A stretch of DNA of 64,000 bases from Oerskovia turbata (GCF_000718325.1 NZ_JOFV01000019.1:1-64000); one strand, 5' to 3'. Numbered from the stretch's first letter, positions 1 to 11,011 are shown. The notes: generated from the letters alone by a model not told the origin. Translations and numbers: made by a program.

Positions 1-984
1 CCCAGCAGCCACCGTCCGCACATTCTGAGAAACCTGCTCAGCAGCCGCAGCCACCACCCCCGACTGCGCCGCCGTCTCCTCCGACGACGCCGAGAACTGG
101 GCGCCCGCGTAGGACAGACGGTCGGCCGCACCGGCCACCGCCTGGGCGGTACCTGCCACGGCTCCGACGATGCCTCGGAGGTTGGCCTGCGCGGTCGCGA
201 GGGCGACGGCCATCTGACCGATCTCGTCCCGGCTGTCCACGTCCGCCCGGACCGTCAGGTCACCCTCGGCGAGCGCGACCAGCGAGCGCCGCACCTGGTC
301 GGCCGACCGGCGGATCCCGTTCGCGACGACGAGTGCGACCACGAGCGCGACCACCAGGCCGGCGATACCGAGCAGGACCATCGTGAGGACGGTCTGCTCG
401 GCGTGTGCGGCTGCCTCGTCGGAGATCGACCCGGCGTACGCGCTCGCGGCGTCTCCCGCGCTCGACAGCGCGGCGACGTGGGCGGCGATGAGAGCGTCGT
501 TCTGCGACTGGATCTCGGAGGTCACGGCCTTGTCCTCGACCGCGGGCATGAGCGTCGAGTCCCGGTAGGCGACCCAGTCCGCCCACGCCGACTTGAACGT
601 CTCCCAGTTGGGCTCGGTCATGGTGCCGAGCATCTCGTCGTACGCGGCGATGTCAGCCGCCAGGTCGGCGTCCGTCGCCTCCATCTGCGCCACGACCGCG
701 TCCCGGGCAGAACCCTCGACGAGGTCGTACTGGTAGGTCAGCCGCCAGGCCTCCTGGGCACCGTGGTCGATCTGGGCGTTGAGGCGCAGCGCGGTGTTCC
801 CGACGTCGGCCACCATCGCCGTGTCGGCGAGCGTCGAGCGCAGGCCCTGCAGGGCCACTGCGATGGTCCCCACGAGCACGAGGACCAGGACACCGAGCGC
901 GACGATGATCCGGGTACGGACGGAGAGGTCGCCGAAGCGGGAGCGGCGCGGCCGCGAGGTCGCGGACGTCAGGGTTGTGGACAT
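1..984 (-). CDS. Methyl-accepting chemotaxis protein, C-terminus beyond window
   Basis: Transmembrane chemoreceptor that would signal to the CheA/CheW pair encoded just upstream. The reading frame starts at ATG 984 behind an AGGAG five bases upstream and is still open at base 1, giving 328 visible residues. A first membrane helix lies at about residues 24-46 (IIVALGVLVLVLVGTIAVAL), followed by a mostly helical periplasmic domain, a second helix near residues 195-215, a HAMP-like segment (RSLVALAEGDLTVRADVDSRDEIG region) and the start of the cytoplasmic signalling helix (FSASSEETAAQSGVVAAAAEQV). The hairpin tip of the signalling domain lies outside the window. It is the third gene of the cheA-cheW-mcp run. 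The ligand cannot be read from the sequence. Confidence 0.9.
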   Translation of the reverse strand, partial: MSTTLTSATSRPRRSRFGDLSVRTRIIVALGVLVLVLVGTIAVALQGLRSTLADTAMVADVGNTALRLNAQIDHGAQEAWRLTYQYDLVEGSARDAVVAQMEATDADLAADIAAYDEMLGTMTEPNWETFKSAWADWVAYRDSTLMPAVEDKAVTSEIQSQNDALIAAHVAALSSAGDAASAYAGSISDEAAAHAEQTVLTMVLLGIAGLVVALVVALVVANGIRRSADQVRRSLVALAEGDLTVRADVDSRDEIGQMAVALATAQANLRGIVGAVAGTAQAVAGAADRLSYAGAQFSASSEETAAQSGVVAAAAEQVSQNVRTVAAG

Positions 985-1080
985 GGGTACTCCTGGGCGG
1001 TGTGATGAACGGAGAGGGGGGTCGGAAGGGGACTGCTGGGGCGACCTGCGTGCCTGCGGACGGCATCGGTCACGACGTGG

Positions 1081-1491
1081 CTACGACGCCACGGCGTCGA
1101 CGTCGAGCGCGAGCAGGAGCTGGTCGGAGAGCTTGTAGGTGCCGAGGATCACTGCGCGCAGCGCCTCGGACAGCGTCTGGGGCGGCAGCTCGAACTGGTC
1201 CTCGTCGACCACGAGCACGTCACCGATGCGGTCGACGAGCAGGCTCACGGTCTCGTCTCCCACGAAGACGACGGCCATCATCTGCTCGCCGTCGTGCGCG
1301 GGCATGCCGAGCCGTCGTCGGAGGTCGACTGTGAGCACGACCTGGCCACGGAGGTTGACGAGGCCCGCGACGTCGTCGGGGGCGAGCGGCACGCGCGTGC
1401 GCGGCCGGCTCGGCAGGACCTCCTGGACCCTGTCGACGGGGATGCCGCAGAGCCGGTCGCCCAGCGTGAAGGTCACGAGTCTCGTGCTCAT
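1081..1491 (-). CDS. cheW: Chemotaxis coupling protein CheW
   Basis: 136-residue single CheW domain that links chemoreceptors to the CheA kinase at the inner face of the membrane. It shows the family pattern: an N-terminal strand (TRLVTFTLGDRLCGIPVDRVQEVL), the conserved AGLVNLRGQVVLTVDLRRRLG turn near residues 43-63, and a late LLVDRIGDVLVV strand pair. Its ATG overlaps the TGA of cheA (ATGA), so the two proteins are probably translationally coupled and made in related amounts. Length is normal for CheW. Because CheA in this window carries two CheW-like domains of its own, the array stoichiometry may differ from the textbook case. Confidence 0.95.
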   Translation of the reverse strand: MSTRLVTFTLGDRLCGIPVDRVQEVLPSRPRTRVPLAPDDVAGLVNLRGQVVLTVDLRRRLGMPAHDGEQMMAVVFVGDETVSLLVDRIGDVLVVDEDQFELPPQTLSEALRAVILGTYKLSDQLLLALDVDAVAS

Positions 1492-3827
1492 CGCACACCT
1501 GCCAGGAGGTCGTCGTCGAAGGCCGCCCGGTCGGAGTGGCCGTCAGGATGGTCACCGTCGTCGTCGAAGAAGCCCGCGTCCGCCGCGCGCACGGCGCTGT
1601 GGACGTCGAGCAGCTCCGTGACGCGCTGGTCGAGGACCGTCGAGCCCACGAGCCCGTGGTCGTCGATGTCGCTGTGCAACCGTGCGTCGTCCTCGACGAT
1701 GTCGAGGATCTCGGACACGGCCATCGCGATGCTGCGCCCGGCCCGGGTGTAGACGACGACGTCGAGCTCGTCACCGGCCTGGGCGGCGACAGCACCCAGC
1801 ACCCGGTCGAGCCTGACCAGCGGCACGAGCGCACCGCGGTACTGGAGCACCTCGCGCGTCCCGACCTGCTCGATCCGGTCCGTGCGGATCCGTTCGAGCC
1901 GGGTGACGGCAGACAGCGGGATCGCGACGCGGCGGTCACCGGCAGCGACGACCAGCACCTGCTGCGTGGCCTTGGCGGCCTGCGCCGCGGACTGCCGACG
2001 CACCTTCGCGAGCTCCGCGATCTCGGTGCTGAGCACGCGCCGCGCGATCGCGGGAAGGTCGAGGATGAGCGCCACGCCACCGTCGCCGAGCACCGTGGCG
2101 CCCGAGTACATGCCGATCTGCTTGAGCCGGCTGGCAAGCCCCTTGACGACGATCTCCTCCATGTTGAGGACCCGGTCGACGATCACACCGAACCGCTGGT
2201 CGTCGGCCTCGACGACCGCGATGACGCGGCCTGCGGGCTCGGGGTCGAGGTCGAGGACCTCGGCGAGCGAGACGAGCGGGAGCAGCGTGCCTCGCAGCCG
2301 GAAGACCGGCGCGGTGCCGACGTGCTCGATCCGCGTGTCCTGCCCGCCGAGCGCGACGAGCTCCAGGAGGCTGACCTGCGGGATCGCGTAGACCGAGCCG
2401 CAGCACGTGACCGTGAGGGCAGGCATGATCGCGAGCGTGAGCGGGATGCGCATCCGCCACGTCGTGCCCTTGCCGACGCTCGACTCGACGTCGACCGAAC
2501 CGCCGATCGCCTCGATGTTGGTGCGGACGACGTCCATCCCGACGCCGCGGCCCGAGACGTTGGTGACCTTTGCCGCGGTCGAGAAACCGGGCAGGAACAG
2601 CAGGTCGAGGACCTCGGACGAGGACATCGCCGCGATCTCGGTGGTGCTGCGCAGCCCCTTCGAGACCGCGGAACGGCCCACCTTCTCGGGGTCGATGCCT
2701 GCGCCGTCGTCGGTGATCTCGACGACGACCTGGCCGTTCGAGTGGTAGGCGCGCAGCGCCACGACCCCCTGGGAGGCCTTGCCCACGGCACGACGCTGGT
2801 CGGGCGCCTCGATCCCGTGGTCGACGGCGTTGCGCACCAGGTGCGTCAACGGGTCCTTCACGGCCTCGAGCAGCGAGCGGTCGAGCTCGGTGTCTCCACC
2901 GGTCATCTCGACGCGCACCTCGCGACCGAGCATCTTCGCGAGGTCCCGCACGATGCGCGGCATCTTCGACCACACGTGCTCGATGGGCTGCATGCGCGTG
3001 CGCATGACGCCCTCCTGCAGCTCGGAGGCGATGAGGCTCAGGCGCTGCGCGGACCGCTTGGTCTCCTGGTCCTCCCCCGCCCCGGCGATGCGGTCGAACT
3101 GGTTGCGCACGAGCACGAGCTCGCCGACCTGTCGCACGAGGGAGTCGAGGAGGTCGACGTCGACGCGTATCGAGCCGTCGGCCGCGTTGCGCCCGGGCAG
3201 CTCGATCTCCTCGTGCTTCGACGCGGGAGCGGGTGCGGGTGCCGTGGGGGCAGCGGGCGCCGGCGGGGCGGCCACGGTCTCGACGGTGTCGCCGGTCTCG
3301 ACGGCGGCCACGGTCTCGACGATGTCGCCGCTCTCGACGGCGCTCACGGTCTCGACGGCGCTCACGGGCGCCTCGGGCTCTACCTGCTCGGGGGCGACGG
3401 CATCGTTCTCGGGCTCACCGGTCGCCTGCTGCTCGACGGGGGACGTCCCCTCCTGCACCGCCACGATCCGCGCGACCATGGGCTCGACGTCGACGTCGTC
3501 CCCGGAGCCCGCCTCGACCTGGGCGAGGATGGCGCGCAGCGTGTCGACGAGAGCGAGCAGGACGTCCGCCACCTGCGGGTCCATGACGCGCTCGCCGTCG
3601 CGCAGCTCTGACAGCAGCGACTCCCCCACGTGCGAGACTCGCTCCAGGCTGCTGAAGCCGAGGAAGCCGCTCGTCCCCTTGATGGTGTGCACCGTACGGA
3701 AGATGCTGCTCAGCAGCACGCGCGACGAAGGGTCGCTCTCCAACGCCACGAGGTCCTGGTCCAGCTGATCGAGGTTCTCGTAGGACTCGACCAAGAACTC
3801 GTGGACGATCTCGTCCATCTCGTCCAC
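1488..3827 (-). CDS. cheA: Chemotaxis histidine kinase CheA with two CheW-like domains
   Basis: Cytoplasmic sensor kinase that autophosphorylates on a histidine and passes phosphate to response regulators. I start it at GTG 3827 because GGAGG lies seven bases upstream; an in-frame ATG at 3818 is the alternative. The 779 residues comprise an HPt domain (phospho-acceptor His47 in TVHTIKGT), an acidic low-complexity hinge (about 130-260), a dimerisation helix pair, an ATPase domain (N-box HLVRNAVDHG, later GRGVGMDVV) and two consecutive CheW-like domains (about 530-665 and 685-765) before an Asp-rich tail. Most CheA proteins have one such regulatory domain. No separate P2/CheY-binding domain is evident. 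The frame stays open far upstream of the start, but that part has no plausible protein. Confidence 0.92.
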   Translation of the reverse strand: MDEMDEIVHEFLVESYENLDQLDQDLVALESDPSSRVLLSSIFRTVHTIKGTSGFLGFSSLERVSHVGESLLSELRDGERVMDPQVADVLLALVDTLRAILAQVEAGSGDDVDVEPMVARIVAVQEGTSPVEQQATGEPENDAVAPEQVEPEAPVSAVETVSAVESGDIVETVAAVETGDTVETVAAPPAPAAPTAPAPAPASKHEEIELPGRNAADGSIRVDVDLLDSLVRQVGELVLVRNQFDRIAGAGEDQETKRSAQRLSLIASELQEGVMRTRMQPIEHVWSKMPRIVRDLAKMLGREVRVEMTGGDTELDRSLLEAVKDPLTHLVRNAVDHGIEAPDQRRAVGKASQGVVALRAYHSNGQVVVEITDDGAGIDPEKVGRSAVSKGLRSTTEIAAMSSSEVLDLLFLPGFSTAAKVTNVSGRGVGMDVVRTNIEAIGGSVDVESSVGKGTTWRMRIPLTLAIMPALTVTCCGSVYAIPQVSLLELVALGGQDTRIEHVGTAPVFRLRGTLLPLVSLAEVLDLDPEPAGRVIAVVEADDQRFGVIVDRVLNMEEIVVKGLASRLKQIGMYSGATVLGDGGVALILDLPAIARRVLSTEIAELAKVRRQSAAQAAKATQQVLVVAAGDRRVAIPLSAVTRLERIRTDRIEQVGTREVLQYRGALVPLVRLDRVLGAVAAQAGDELDVVVYTRAGRSIAMAVSEILDIVEDDARLHSDIDDHGLVGSTVLDQRVTELLDVHSAVRAADAGFFDDDGDHPDGHSDRAAFDDDLLAGVR
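3271..3367. repeat. Tandem repeat in the cheA hinge
   Basis: Degenerate units of about 18 bases built on GGTCTCGACGG(T/C)G recur five to six times. In the CheA frame they encode Val-Glu-Thr-Val/Val-Glu-Ser-Gly type repeats in the linker after the HPt domain. Being in frame and inside a flexible linker, the array can change copy number without destroying the protein. Confidence 0.7.
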
Positions 3828-4063
3828 GCCCGCACCTCCACGCCATCGCTGGCATCGTCGTCGTCGCCGGTTCGGCGACCTGTCGTCTGGGACCGTGGTC
3901 CCCGGCCCAGGCGTCCGTCCGGGCTGTCGTCGGGGACTGTCGGTCGCCAGGTGCCGTTGGTGGGGGTGAGACGCGGAGCGCCGGTCGCAGGGCGTCGCCG
4001 TGGGTGCGTCGACCGTCTGCGCGCTGCCTCCGGGCGGCGGACCGGGGCGGCCCGAGGCGCGGG

Positions 4064-4336
4064 TCAGGCGGCGCTGTCGAGTGCGCGTGCGAGGGCGAGA
4101 GCGAGCGCGATGTCGTCGTCGAGGGAGCGTCGTCCGTCGCTCACGGCGTGCCCGGCCGCGGTGATCGCGCTCTCGTGCCGGGCGTAGTGCGCGTCGCAGA
4201 AGAAGAGCGGTCCGAGGCCTGCGACGGTCACCCGGACGCAGGCCGTCGCGCCGCACGCGTCGCACCGGTCGCACCGGTCGATCACGTCGTGCGGGTCGGC
4301 GTCCGGGGGCTCCCACGGTCGCCGCAGGTGGTTCAT
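4064..4336 (-). CDS. Small Cys-rich protein, DUF7455-like
   Basis: 90 residues. The sequence CDRCDACGATACVRV followed by LFFCDAHYARHE gives three N-terminal cysteines plus a Cys/His pair, the pattern of the small zinc-ribbon-like DUF7455 proteins common in actinobacteria. Function of the family is not known to me. The ATG overlaps the stop of the 73-residue gene upstream (ATGA), so both are made from one message, which may continue into cheA 240 bases further on. Zinc binding is inferred from the motif. Confidence 0.7.
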   Translation of the reverse strand: MNHLRRPWEPPDADPHDVIDRCDRCDACGATACVRVTVAGLGPLFFCDAHYARHESAITAAGHAVSDGRRSLDDDIALALALARALDSAA

Positions 4337-4554
4337 GCCGCGGTGGCCTTCTGGGCCGCACGGTTCACGAGCCCCGCGGCCTCTGCGCGGGTCAGGCCCT
4401 GGATGACGAGCTCGTCGACGAGCGAGGCGATCTGCTCGTGGACGTCACCGGGGTAGAGAGGGGCCCCTGCCCGCCGGCGCGCGAGCTCCTTGGTCAGGGG
4501 GGCGCAGCGCTCGGCGATGGTCTGGGGTCTGGGGCGTGCGGGGGTGGCAGCCAT
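4333..4554 (-). CDS. Small hypothetical protein, 73 aa
   Basis: Start chosen at ATG 4554 because GAGGAG lies six bases upstream; an earlier in-frame ATG at 4611 would add a basic leader without a ribosome site. The product is an Arg/Ala-rich N-terminus followed by a predicted helical segment (YPGDVHEQIASLVDELVIQGLTRAEAAGLVNRA region). The final helices resemble a small helix-turn-helix or dimerisation fold, but I cannot assign it. It is translationally coupled to the Cys-rich protein that follows. Confidence 0.6.
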   Translation of the reverse strand: MAATPARPRPQTIAERCAPLTKELARRRAGAPLYPGDVHEQIASLVDELVIQGLTRAEAAGLVNRAAQKATAA

Positions 4555-4650
4555 GGGGTGCTCCTCTCGGTGCCTCTGGTCGAGGCGTCGACGGTCCTGC
4601 TTCCTATGCAACGACGACGGCCGTCGGCCCGGCCTGGCTGCGAAGGTCGG

Positions 4651-5931
4651 TCAGCCCGCCTCGGCGACCCTCGCCGTCTGGCGTGCCGCGGCGACGACGT
4701 CGGCAAGGGTGCTACGCACCTCGAGGGGGGTGCGCCCGAGCGGAGCGCCCGGCAGCGCGACGGCCGCTGCGAGGGCCTCCAGGTAGCGCGCGGTGTCGCG
4801 CGTCGACTCGCCGGTCCCGCGGTCCGGGTCCCAGGCGGAGCGCGCCTCGTGCTCGTGCTCGACGAACACCGACGTGAGCTCGGTGACCCAGGCCGCGTCG
4901 ACCCCGCAGCCGGCGACGGCCTGCTTGACCGCGACCCGGGTGCGGGACAGCGCGGGCCGCCCTGGGCGCGCCCGGTCCGCGAGGACGTCGCGCACGAGGA
5001 GGTGGGCGATCTTCTGCCCGTACTCGTGCGAGGCGACGGTCTCGAGGTGCTCGTCCTCGTAGGTCGTCCACAGCCCGGCGAGTGTCGCGACACGCAGGTC
5101 CGACGGCGACGCGGTGAGCGCGAGGACCGAGCGCAGGGCGAGCCCTTCGTCCTCCTCGATCCACGCGAGCATGCGTGCCCGCACGTCCGGGTCGAGGGGG
5201 CGTTCGAGGGTGGGCAGGGCGAACGCGTCACGGATCGCCGCGGCGTCGACGTGCATGCGCAGGACCCCGCGCTGACGGGTGGCAGCGCTCTCGTGGGCAG
5301 CGTAGAGGCGGTCGAGCTCCTCGTCGCGTCCCGCGTCGAGGACCTGGATGGCCAGGTCGGGCACCACGGGGAGCTCGTGCACGAGCCCTGCGAGGCGCCC
5401 CTCGGAGTCGATCGTGCCCTCGAGGAGGTCCGTCGAGACGATCTGGCCGACCTTGCGGGCCGACCGGACGCTGCGCAGCAGGGTCCGGTGCATGAGCGTG
5501 TAGTCCCCGAGCGCCTGGCGGATCGATCCCGCCGCGCTCGCACCGCCCGCGAAGACCTCGAGGTCGAAGAACTTGGTGCCGTTGCGCCCCCGGGAGTCCC
5601 CCTCGGCGCCGTCGGTGCTGGGCAGGTCGAGGATCTTGCGGGTGTAGAAGTCGACGGCGGCGTCGACCATGTCGTCGTGCAGGAACCGCGCGATGCCGTG
5701 GCGGTGGCAGTAGCGCGTGGTCTCGGAGCGCACGATGCCCGTGCGGAAGACCGCCTCGAAGATGATCATGCGGGCCTCGCGCTCGGTGAGGTCGCCCGCG
5801 CGCACCCGTCGAGCGACGTCGGTCGTCGTGCGGTCGAGCTCGTCGCTCGCGCGGTCGTGGACGGTCGTGCGGGCGGCGGCCGCGACATCGGCGTCGACGT
5901 CGACGCCGGCAGTGACGGTGATGGTCTGCAT
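4651..5931 (-). CDS. Conserved-looking hypothetical protein, 426 aa
   Basis: I do not recognise this protein. It is soluble, with no signal peptide or membrane helix, and largely alpha-helical. The N-terminal 150 residues carry dense charged helices with IIFEAVFRTGIVRSETTRYC and IARFLHDDMVDAAVDFYTRK; the rest reads as helical repeats of about 40 residues (for example LALRSVLALTASPSDLRVATL), reminiscent of HEAT-like armadillo folding. No catalytic motif is visible. It lies between the chemotaxis genes and a divergent gene of unknown function, sharing with the latter an intergenic region with a perfect CRP-type site. Start at ATG 5931 has a weak ribosome site. Confidence 0.6.
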   Translation of the reverse strand: MQTITVTAGVDVDADVAAAARTTVHDRASDELDRTTTDVARRVRAGDLTEREARMIIFEAVFRTGIVRSETTRYCHRHGIARFLHDDMVDAAVDFYTRKILDLPSTDGAEGDSRGRNGTKFFDLEVFAGGASAAGSIRQALGDYTLMHRTLLRSVRSARKVGQIVSTDLLEGTIDSEGRLAGLVHELPVVPDLAIQVLDAGRDEELDRLYAAHESAATRQRGVLRMHVDAAAIRDAFALPTLERPLDPDVRARMLAWIEEDEGLALRSVLALTASPSDLRVATLAGLWTTYEDEHLETVASHEYGQKIAHLLVRDVLADRARPGRPALSRTRVAVKQAVAGCGVDAAWVTELTSVFVEHEHEARSAWDPDRGTGESTRDTARYLEALAAAVALPGAPLGRTPLEVRSTLADVVAAARQTARVAEAG

Positions 5932-5987
5932 GGCACGTGTGTGTGCGGCGCGCTCGCGAAAATCGGACCTCCGGACACCTCTGGTGA

Positions 5988-6003
5988 TGTGATGTCCGTC
6001 ACA
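5988..6003. promoter_or_regulatory. CRP/GlxR-type binding site
   Basis: TGTGATGTCCGTCACA is a perfect match to the TGTGA-N6-TCACA consensus of CRP-family regulators (GlxR/Crp in actinobacteria). It lies 57 bases upstream of ATG 5931 on the minus strand and 93 bases upstream of GTG 6096 on the plus strand, so it could control both unknown genes. Binding is inferred from the motif only. Confidence 0.6.
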
Positions 6004-6095
6004 GGCGATCCCATGGCGCGCCTCCCCGCCACGCAGGCTGGCACATGCAGACCCGGCATAGGCAGCCCCAGACGGTCACCGAGGAGAGGACGAAC

Positions 6096-7235
6096 GTGGA
6101 GCACAGGCGCCGAGCGCTCGACGTCGGACCAGGGGAACACCTCCTCCTGCCCGCGTCGACGCTCGACACGACGGGGCGGCTGCATCTGTGGCGCGCCTTC
6201 ACGGGGCTGCACGACGGCGAGCTCCTGCTCTCCCCGCTCACGGCGTGCCCGCTGCCGATGCCGTGGACCGTGCCCGCCGGTCACCGCCGGTGGCCCGGGC
6301 TGCGAGCCACCGCCATGTGGCACCCCCTCCTGTGGCTGCCCGCACGGCTGGGTTCACCGATCACGCTCCGCGACCCCATGACGGGCGAGACCTGGGGCGA
6401 GACCTACGACGAGTGGGCCACACGGGTGGCGCTCGAGATGACCGAGTCCGGCCCCGTGTCGATCGACGACGAGCAGTGGGTGCTCCTGCACGACCCGCAC
6501 CACGGGCGGCACGTCCGACCCCTCGGCCCCGACGACGCGGACCTCGTCCCGCTGTACGACCCGACCACCGGCACCTGGCTCGACGTGCTCTCGACCGTCG
6601 GGCTCGACGTCGACGACCCCGATCACCTCGCCCGGGTCGAGCGATGGCTCGCGGGCGACGACGACGAAGCGCTCGACGCCGTCGACCTCGACGTGTTCCT
6701 GCAGGCCGCAGGCCGCGACCCGGCCTGGGCTCTCGACCGGACGCAGCGACCGCTCGCCGAGGGCACCGGGTACAGGACCTACGTCGAGGACCTGCGCGAC
6801 GCGTCCTCGACGCTCGTCGCACGCGAGCTCGACGACCGCGTGACCGACCTCGCCTCCGCCCGCCTGCCGGCCCGCGACCTCGGGCAGCACGTCGGCGCCC
6901 TGGCCCGGGCCGCGTCCACGCTCCTGTCCGCGGGCCCCGACGTCGTCGAGGACCTCGGCCTGAGCCTCGACCTCGTCACGGCCCGGGCCGAGCGCGCCAC
7001 GACGGTCGACGCGGCGGCGGCCGCCGTGGCCGACCTGCGCGTGCTGCTCGGTACGGTCGCCGACGCCTCGTCCCTGGGACTCGACCGCATCGGGCTGCGC
7101 GTCGAGATCGAGACCGCCGAGGTGCTCGGACAGGTCGCCCAGCTCACCCGGCCCGCCGGACCGCCCGACGACGCCGCGCGCCCGACGGGAGCCGGTCACC
7201 CCTCGCGCGGTGCGTGCTTCTCGAGGAACGCGTAG
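6096..7235 (+). CDS. Hypothetical protein, 379 aa, divergent from 4651-5931
   Basis: Unrecognised. GTG 6096 is preferred over an upstream ATG at 6045 because GAGGAGAGG sits six bases before it. The protein is acidic and cytosolic with a distinct N-terminal domain ([21 protein letters not shown], then a Trp/Pro-rich stretch near residues 60-90), a middle segment with repeated LHDPHHGR- and [13 protein letters not shown] turns, and a helical C-terminal third rich in Ala, Asp and Arg. The last 40 bases overlap the 3' end of the convergent regulator gene. No known domain is apparent. Confidence 0.6.
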   Translation: MEHRRRALDVGPGEHLLLPASTLDTTGRLHLWRAFTGLHDGELLLSPLTACPLPMPWTVPAGHRRWPGLRATAMWHPLLWLPARLGSPITLRDPMTGETWGETYDEWATRVALEMTESGPVSIDDEQWVLLHDPHHGRHVRPLGPDDADLVPLYDPTTGTWLDVLSTVGLDVDDPDHLARVERWLAGDDDEALDAVDLDVFLQAAGRDPAWALDRTQRPLAEGTGYRTYVEDLRDASSTLVARELDDRVTDLASARLPARDLGQHVGALARAASTLLSAGPDVVEDLGLSLDLVTARAERATTVDAAAAAVADLRVLLGTVADASSLGLDRIGLRVEIETAEVLGQVAQLTRPAGPPDDAARPTGAGHPSRGACFSRNA

Positions 7236-8689
7236 ACCTCCGAGGCGTCCACGCCCGGGAACGCCCCCGAGGGCAGTGCGGACAGCACGTACTGGTGCAT
7301 GCGCGCGCTCGGCCAGGCGACCTCCTCCCAGTGCCGCGCGAGCTGGGCCGCGGGCCTGCGGCAGCACGCCTCGTCCGGGCAGGTCGAGGCACGGCGCGCC
7401 GTCGTCTCACGACCCCGGAACCACTTGGCCGAGGCGAACGGGACCCCGACCGTGATCGAGAACTCACCTGTCGTCGTCGTGCCCGTCTGGGTGCTGCACC
7501 AGAACGTGCCCGCGGGAGTGTCCGTGTACTGGTAGGACTCGGTCGCGCGGTCGCGGCGCGTGAACGCCTCGCGCGCGGCCCACCGACGGCACACGAGCTG
7601 ACCCTCGATCGCTCCCGTGACGTCGGCGGGGAACGGCAGACCGTCGTTCGCGTAGCCCCGGTACAGGGCGCCGTCGTCCCCCACGCGCATGAAGTGGACC
7701 GGAATGCCCAGGCGGGACGTCGCGAGGTTCGTGAAACGCTGCGACGCGGCCTCGTGCGAGACGCCGAACGCGTCGCGGAAGTCCTCGACCGCGAGGTCCT
7801 TGTCCTTCTTGCGCTGCTCCAGGAACTCGACGGCCGCCGACTGCGGCATGAGGCAGCACGCCGCGAAGTACGTGATCTCGACGCGCTGGCGCAGGAAGTT
7901 CGCGTACGACGTCGGGCGCTGGTGCCCCAGCACGCGGTGCGCGATCGCCTGGAGGCCGAGCGAGCGCAGGCCGTGGCTGCCCGGGATCGAGGCGGGCGGG
8001 AGGTAGATCCGGCCGTTGCGCAGGTCCGTGACCGTGCGCGTCGAGTGCGGCAGGTCGTCGACGTGCAGCAGCGTGAAGCCGAGCTGCTCGGCCATGCGCG
8101 CGACCGTGCGGTGCGTCAGGGCGCCCGACGTGTAGCCCGCACGGCGCGTCATCTCCTCGGCCAGGTCCTCGAGCTCGGGGATGTAGTTGTTGCGCTCCTG
8201 ACGTTCCAGGCGGAGCTCGGTGTTGGCGCGACGAGCCTCCTCGGGCGTCGCGATGGCCTCCGACGCGCGACGGGCCAGCTCGCCGTGCAGGCCGACCAGG
8301 TTCTCCAGGACCGGCATCGGGAGCTTCTGCGACGCCTTGACCGCGGGCAGGCCGAGGGTCGCGAACAGCGGGCCGCGCTGGGCACGGTCCAGCTCGATCT
8401 CGAGCGCGGCCCGGCGCGACGGCGGCTCGTCCGCGAGCAGGTCCCCCACCGCGACGTCGAGCGCACCCGCGAGCGCCTGGAGCAGCGAGAGGCGCGGTTC
8501 GCGCTTCCCGTTCTCGACGAGCGACAGGAGGCTCGCGGTGGTGCCGACCTGCGTGCCGAGCGCGTCGAGCGTGAGCCCACGGCCGGTCCGGAAGTACCGG
8601 ATCCGGCGGCCGAGGGTGATGAGGTCGGTGCTCGCCGGGGCGTGGACCTCGGGGCTCGTGGGGATCTTGCGGTCTTCGTCGACAGCCAT
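7196..8689 (-). CDS. RamB-like XRE regulator of acetate/gluconeogenic genes
   Basis: 497 residues with an XRE helix-turn-helix at about 24-82 ([20 protein letters not shown], then [19 protein letters not shown]), a central region corresponding to the ImmA/IrrE fold, and a C-terminal region with clustered cysteines (CCLMPQ; later [10 protein letters not shown]). This is the layout of RamB-type short-chain fatty-acyl regulators. The metallopeptidase motif is degenerate (HRVLGH instead of HExxH), so proteolysis is unlikely. RamB in Corynebacterium controls acetate and glyoxylate genes; here the gene is divergent from PEP carboxykinase, consistent with carbon-flux control. A TAGGGT -10 six bases before the ATG suggests leaderless transcription through the operator. 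Confidence 0.8.
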   Translation of the reverse strand: MAVDEDRKIPTSPEVHAPASTDLITLGRRIRYFRTGRGLTLDALGTQVGTTASLLSLVENGKREPRLSLLQALAGALDVAVGDLLADEPPSRRAALEIELDRAQRGPLFATLGLPAVKASQKLPMPVLENLVGLHGELARRASEAIATPEEARRANTELRLERQERNNYIPELEDLAEEMTRRAGYTSGALTHRTVARMAEQLGFTLLHVDDLPHSTRTVTDLRNGRIYLPPASIPGSHGLRSLGLQAIAHRVLGHQRPTSYANFLRQRVEITYFAACCLMPQSAAVEFLEQRKKDKDLAVEDFRDAFGVSHEAASQRFTNLATSRLGIPVHFMRVGDDGALYRGYANDGLPFPADVTGAIEGQLVCRRWAAREAFTRRDRATESYQYTDTPAGTFWCSTQTGTTTTGEFSITVGVPFASAKWFRGRETTARRASTCPDEACCRRPAAQLARHWEEVAWPSARMHQYVLSALPSGAFPGVDASEVYAFLEKHAPREG

Positions 8690-8691
8690 TC

Positions 8692-8724
8692 CTTGACCCT
8701 ACGTCAAGATCGGCGATTCTTGAC
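8692..8724. promoter_or_regulatory. Operator between the RamB-like gene and pckG
   Basis: A perfect inverted repeat CTTGAC-N5-GTCAAG (8692-8697 and 8703-8708) abuts the regulator start codon, and a third half-site CTTGAC occurs at 8719-8724, where TTGACA also looks like a -35 box for pckG. The layout fits autorepression plus control of pckG. The motif differs from the published Corynebacterium RamB site as I recall it (centred on a TTTGCAAA-like core), so the binder is inferred from position. Confidence 0.55.
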
Positions 8725-8827
8725 AGTGTTCCAGGTGGAAAACCGTGGCGTTCCGGGTCGAAGGTTGAAACAGCAGCACCGACACCCACCGGGTGGACCC
8801 GACGACCGCCCAGGACCGGAGACCCTC

Positions 8828-10750
<1,923 letters not shown>

Positions 10751-10805
10751 GCCCTGGCCCCGATCACGAGGGCCGAGACGAGCCCCCCGGGCGGTTCCCC
10801 TCCTC

Positions 10806-10929
10806 GCCGAGGGTGACCACCCCGGCCCCCGACAGTGACGCCCCCGTACGCCGAGGGTGACGCACCAGAACGCCGACGGTGACCGACACGCCCGCCGAGG
10901 GTGACGTCTGATGTCACCCTCGGCGGGCG
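10806..10929. terminator. Perfect 17-bp hairpin with repeated GCCGAGGGTGAC words
   Basis: The arms at 10889-10905 and 10913-10929 are perfectly complementary around the loop GTCTGAT. The left arm word GCCGAGGGTGAC also occurs at 10806 and 10850, and as GCCGACGGTGAC at 10872. The hairpin lies between convergent pckG and trpS and probably terminates both, although there is no T tract. Confidence 0.65.
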
Positions 10930-10934
10930 GCTAC

Positions 10935-11000
10935 GTCACCTTCGGCGGTCCGGGCCGTCACCTTCGGCGGTCCGGGCCGTCACCCTCGACGACTACGCAC
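10935..11000. repeat. Array of three 22-nt units downstream of trpS
   Basis: Three units with exactly 22-base period start at 10935, 10957 and 10979. The first two are identical and end in GGTCCGGGCC (type A); the third ends in GACTACGCAC (type B). All begin GTCACC(C/T)TCG. The array stops 11 bases before the trpS stop codon. An equivalent array lies upstream of trpS at 12282-12347. Confidence 0.85.
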
Positions 11001-11011
11001 GGCCGGACTCC

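Noticed and set aside
1536-3611. 691-codon open frame on the plus strand opposite cheA
   Set aside because: Asp/Arg/His-rich low-complexity translation, typical antisense shadow of a high-GC gene; cheA on the other strand has full domain matches.
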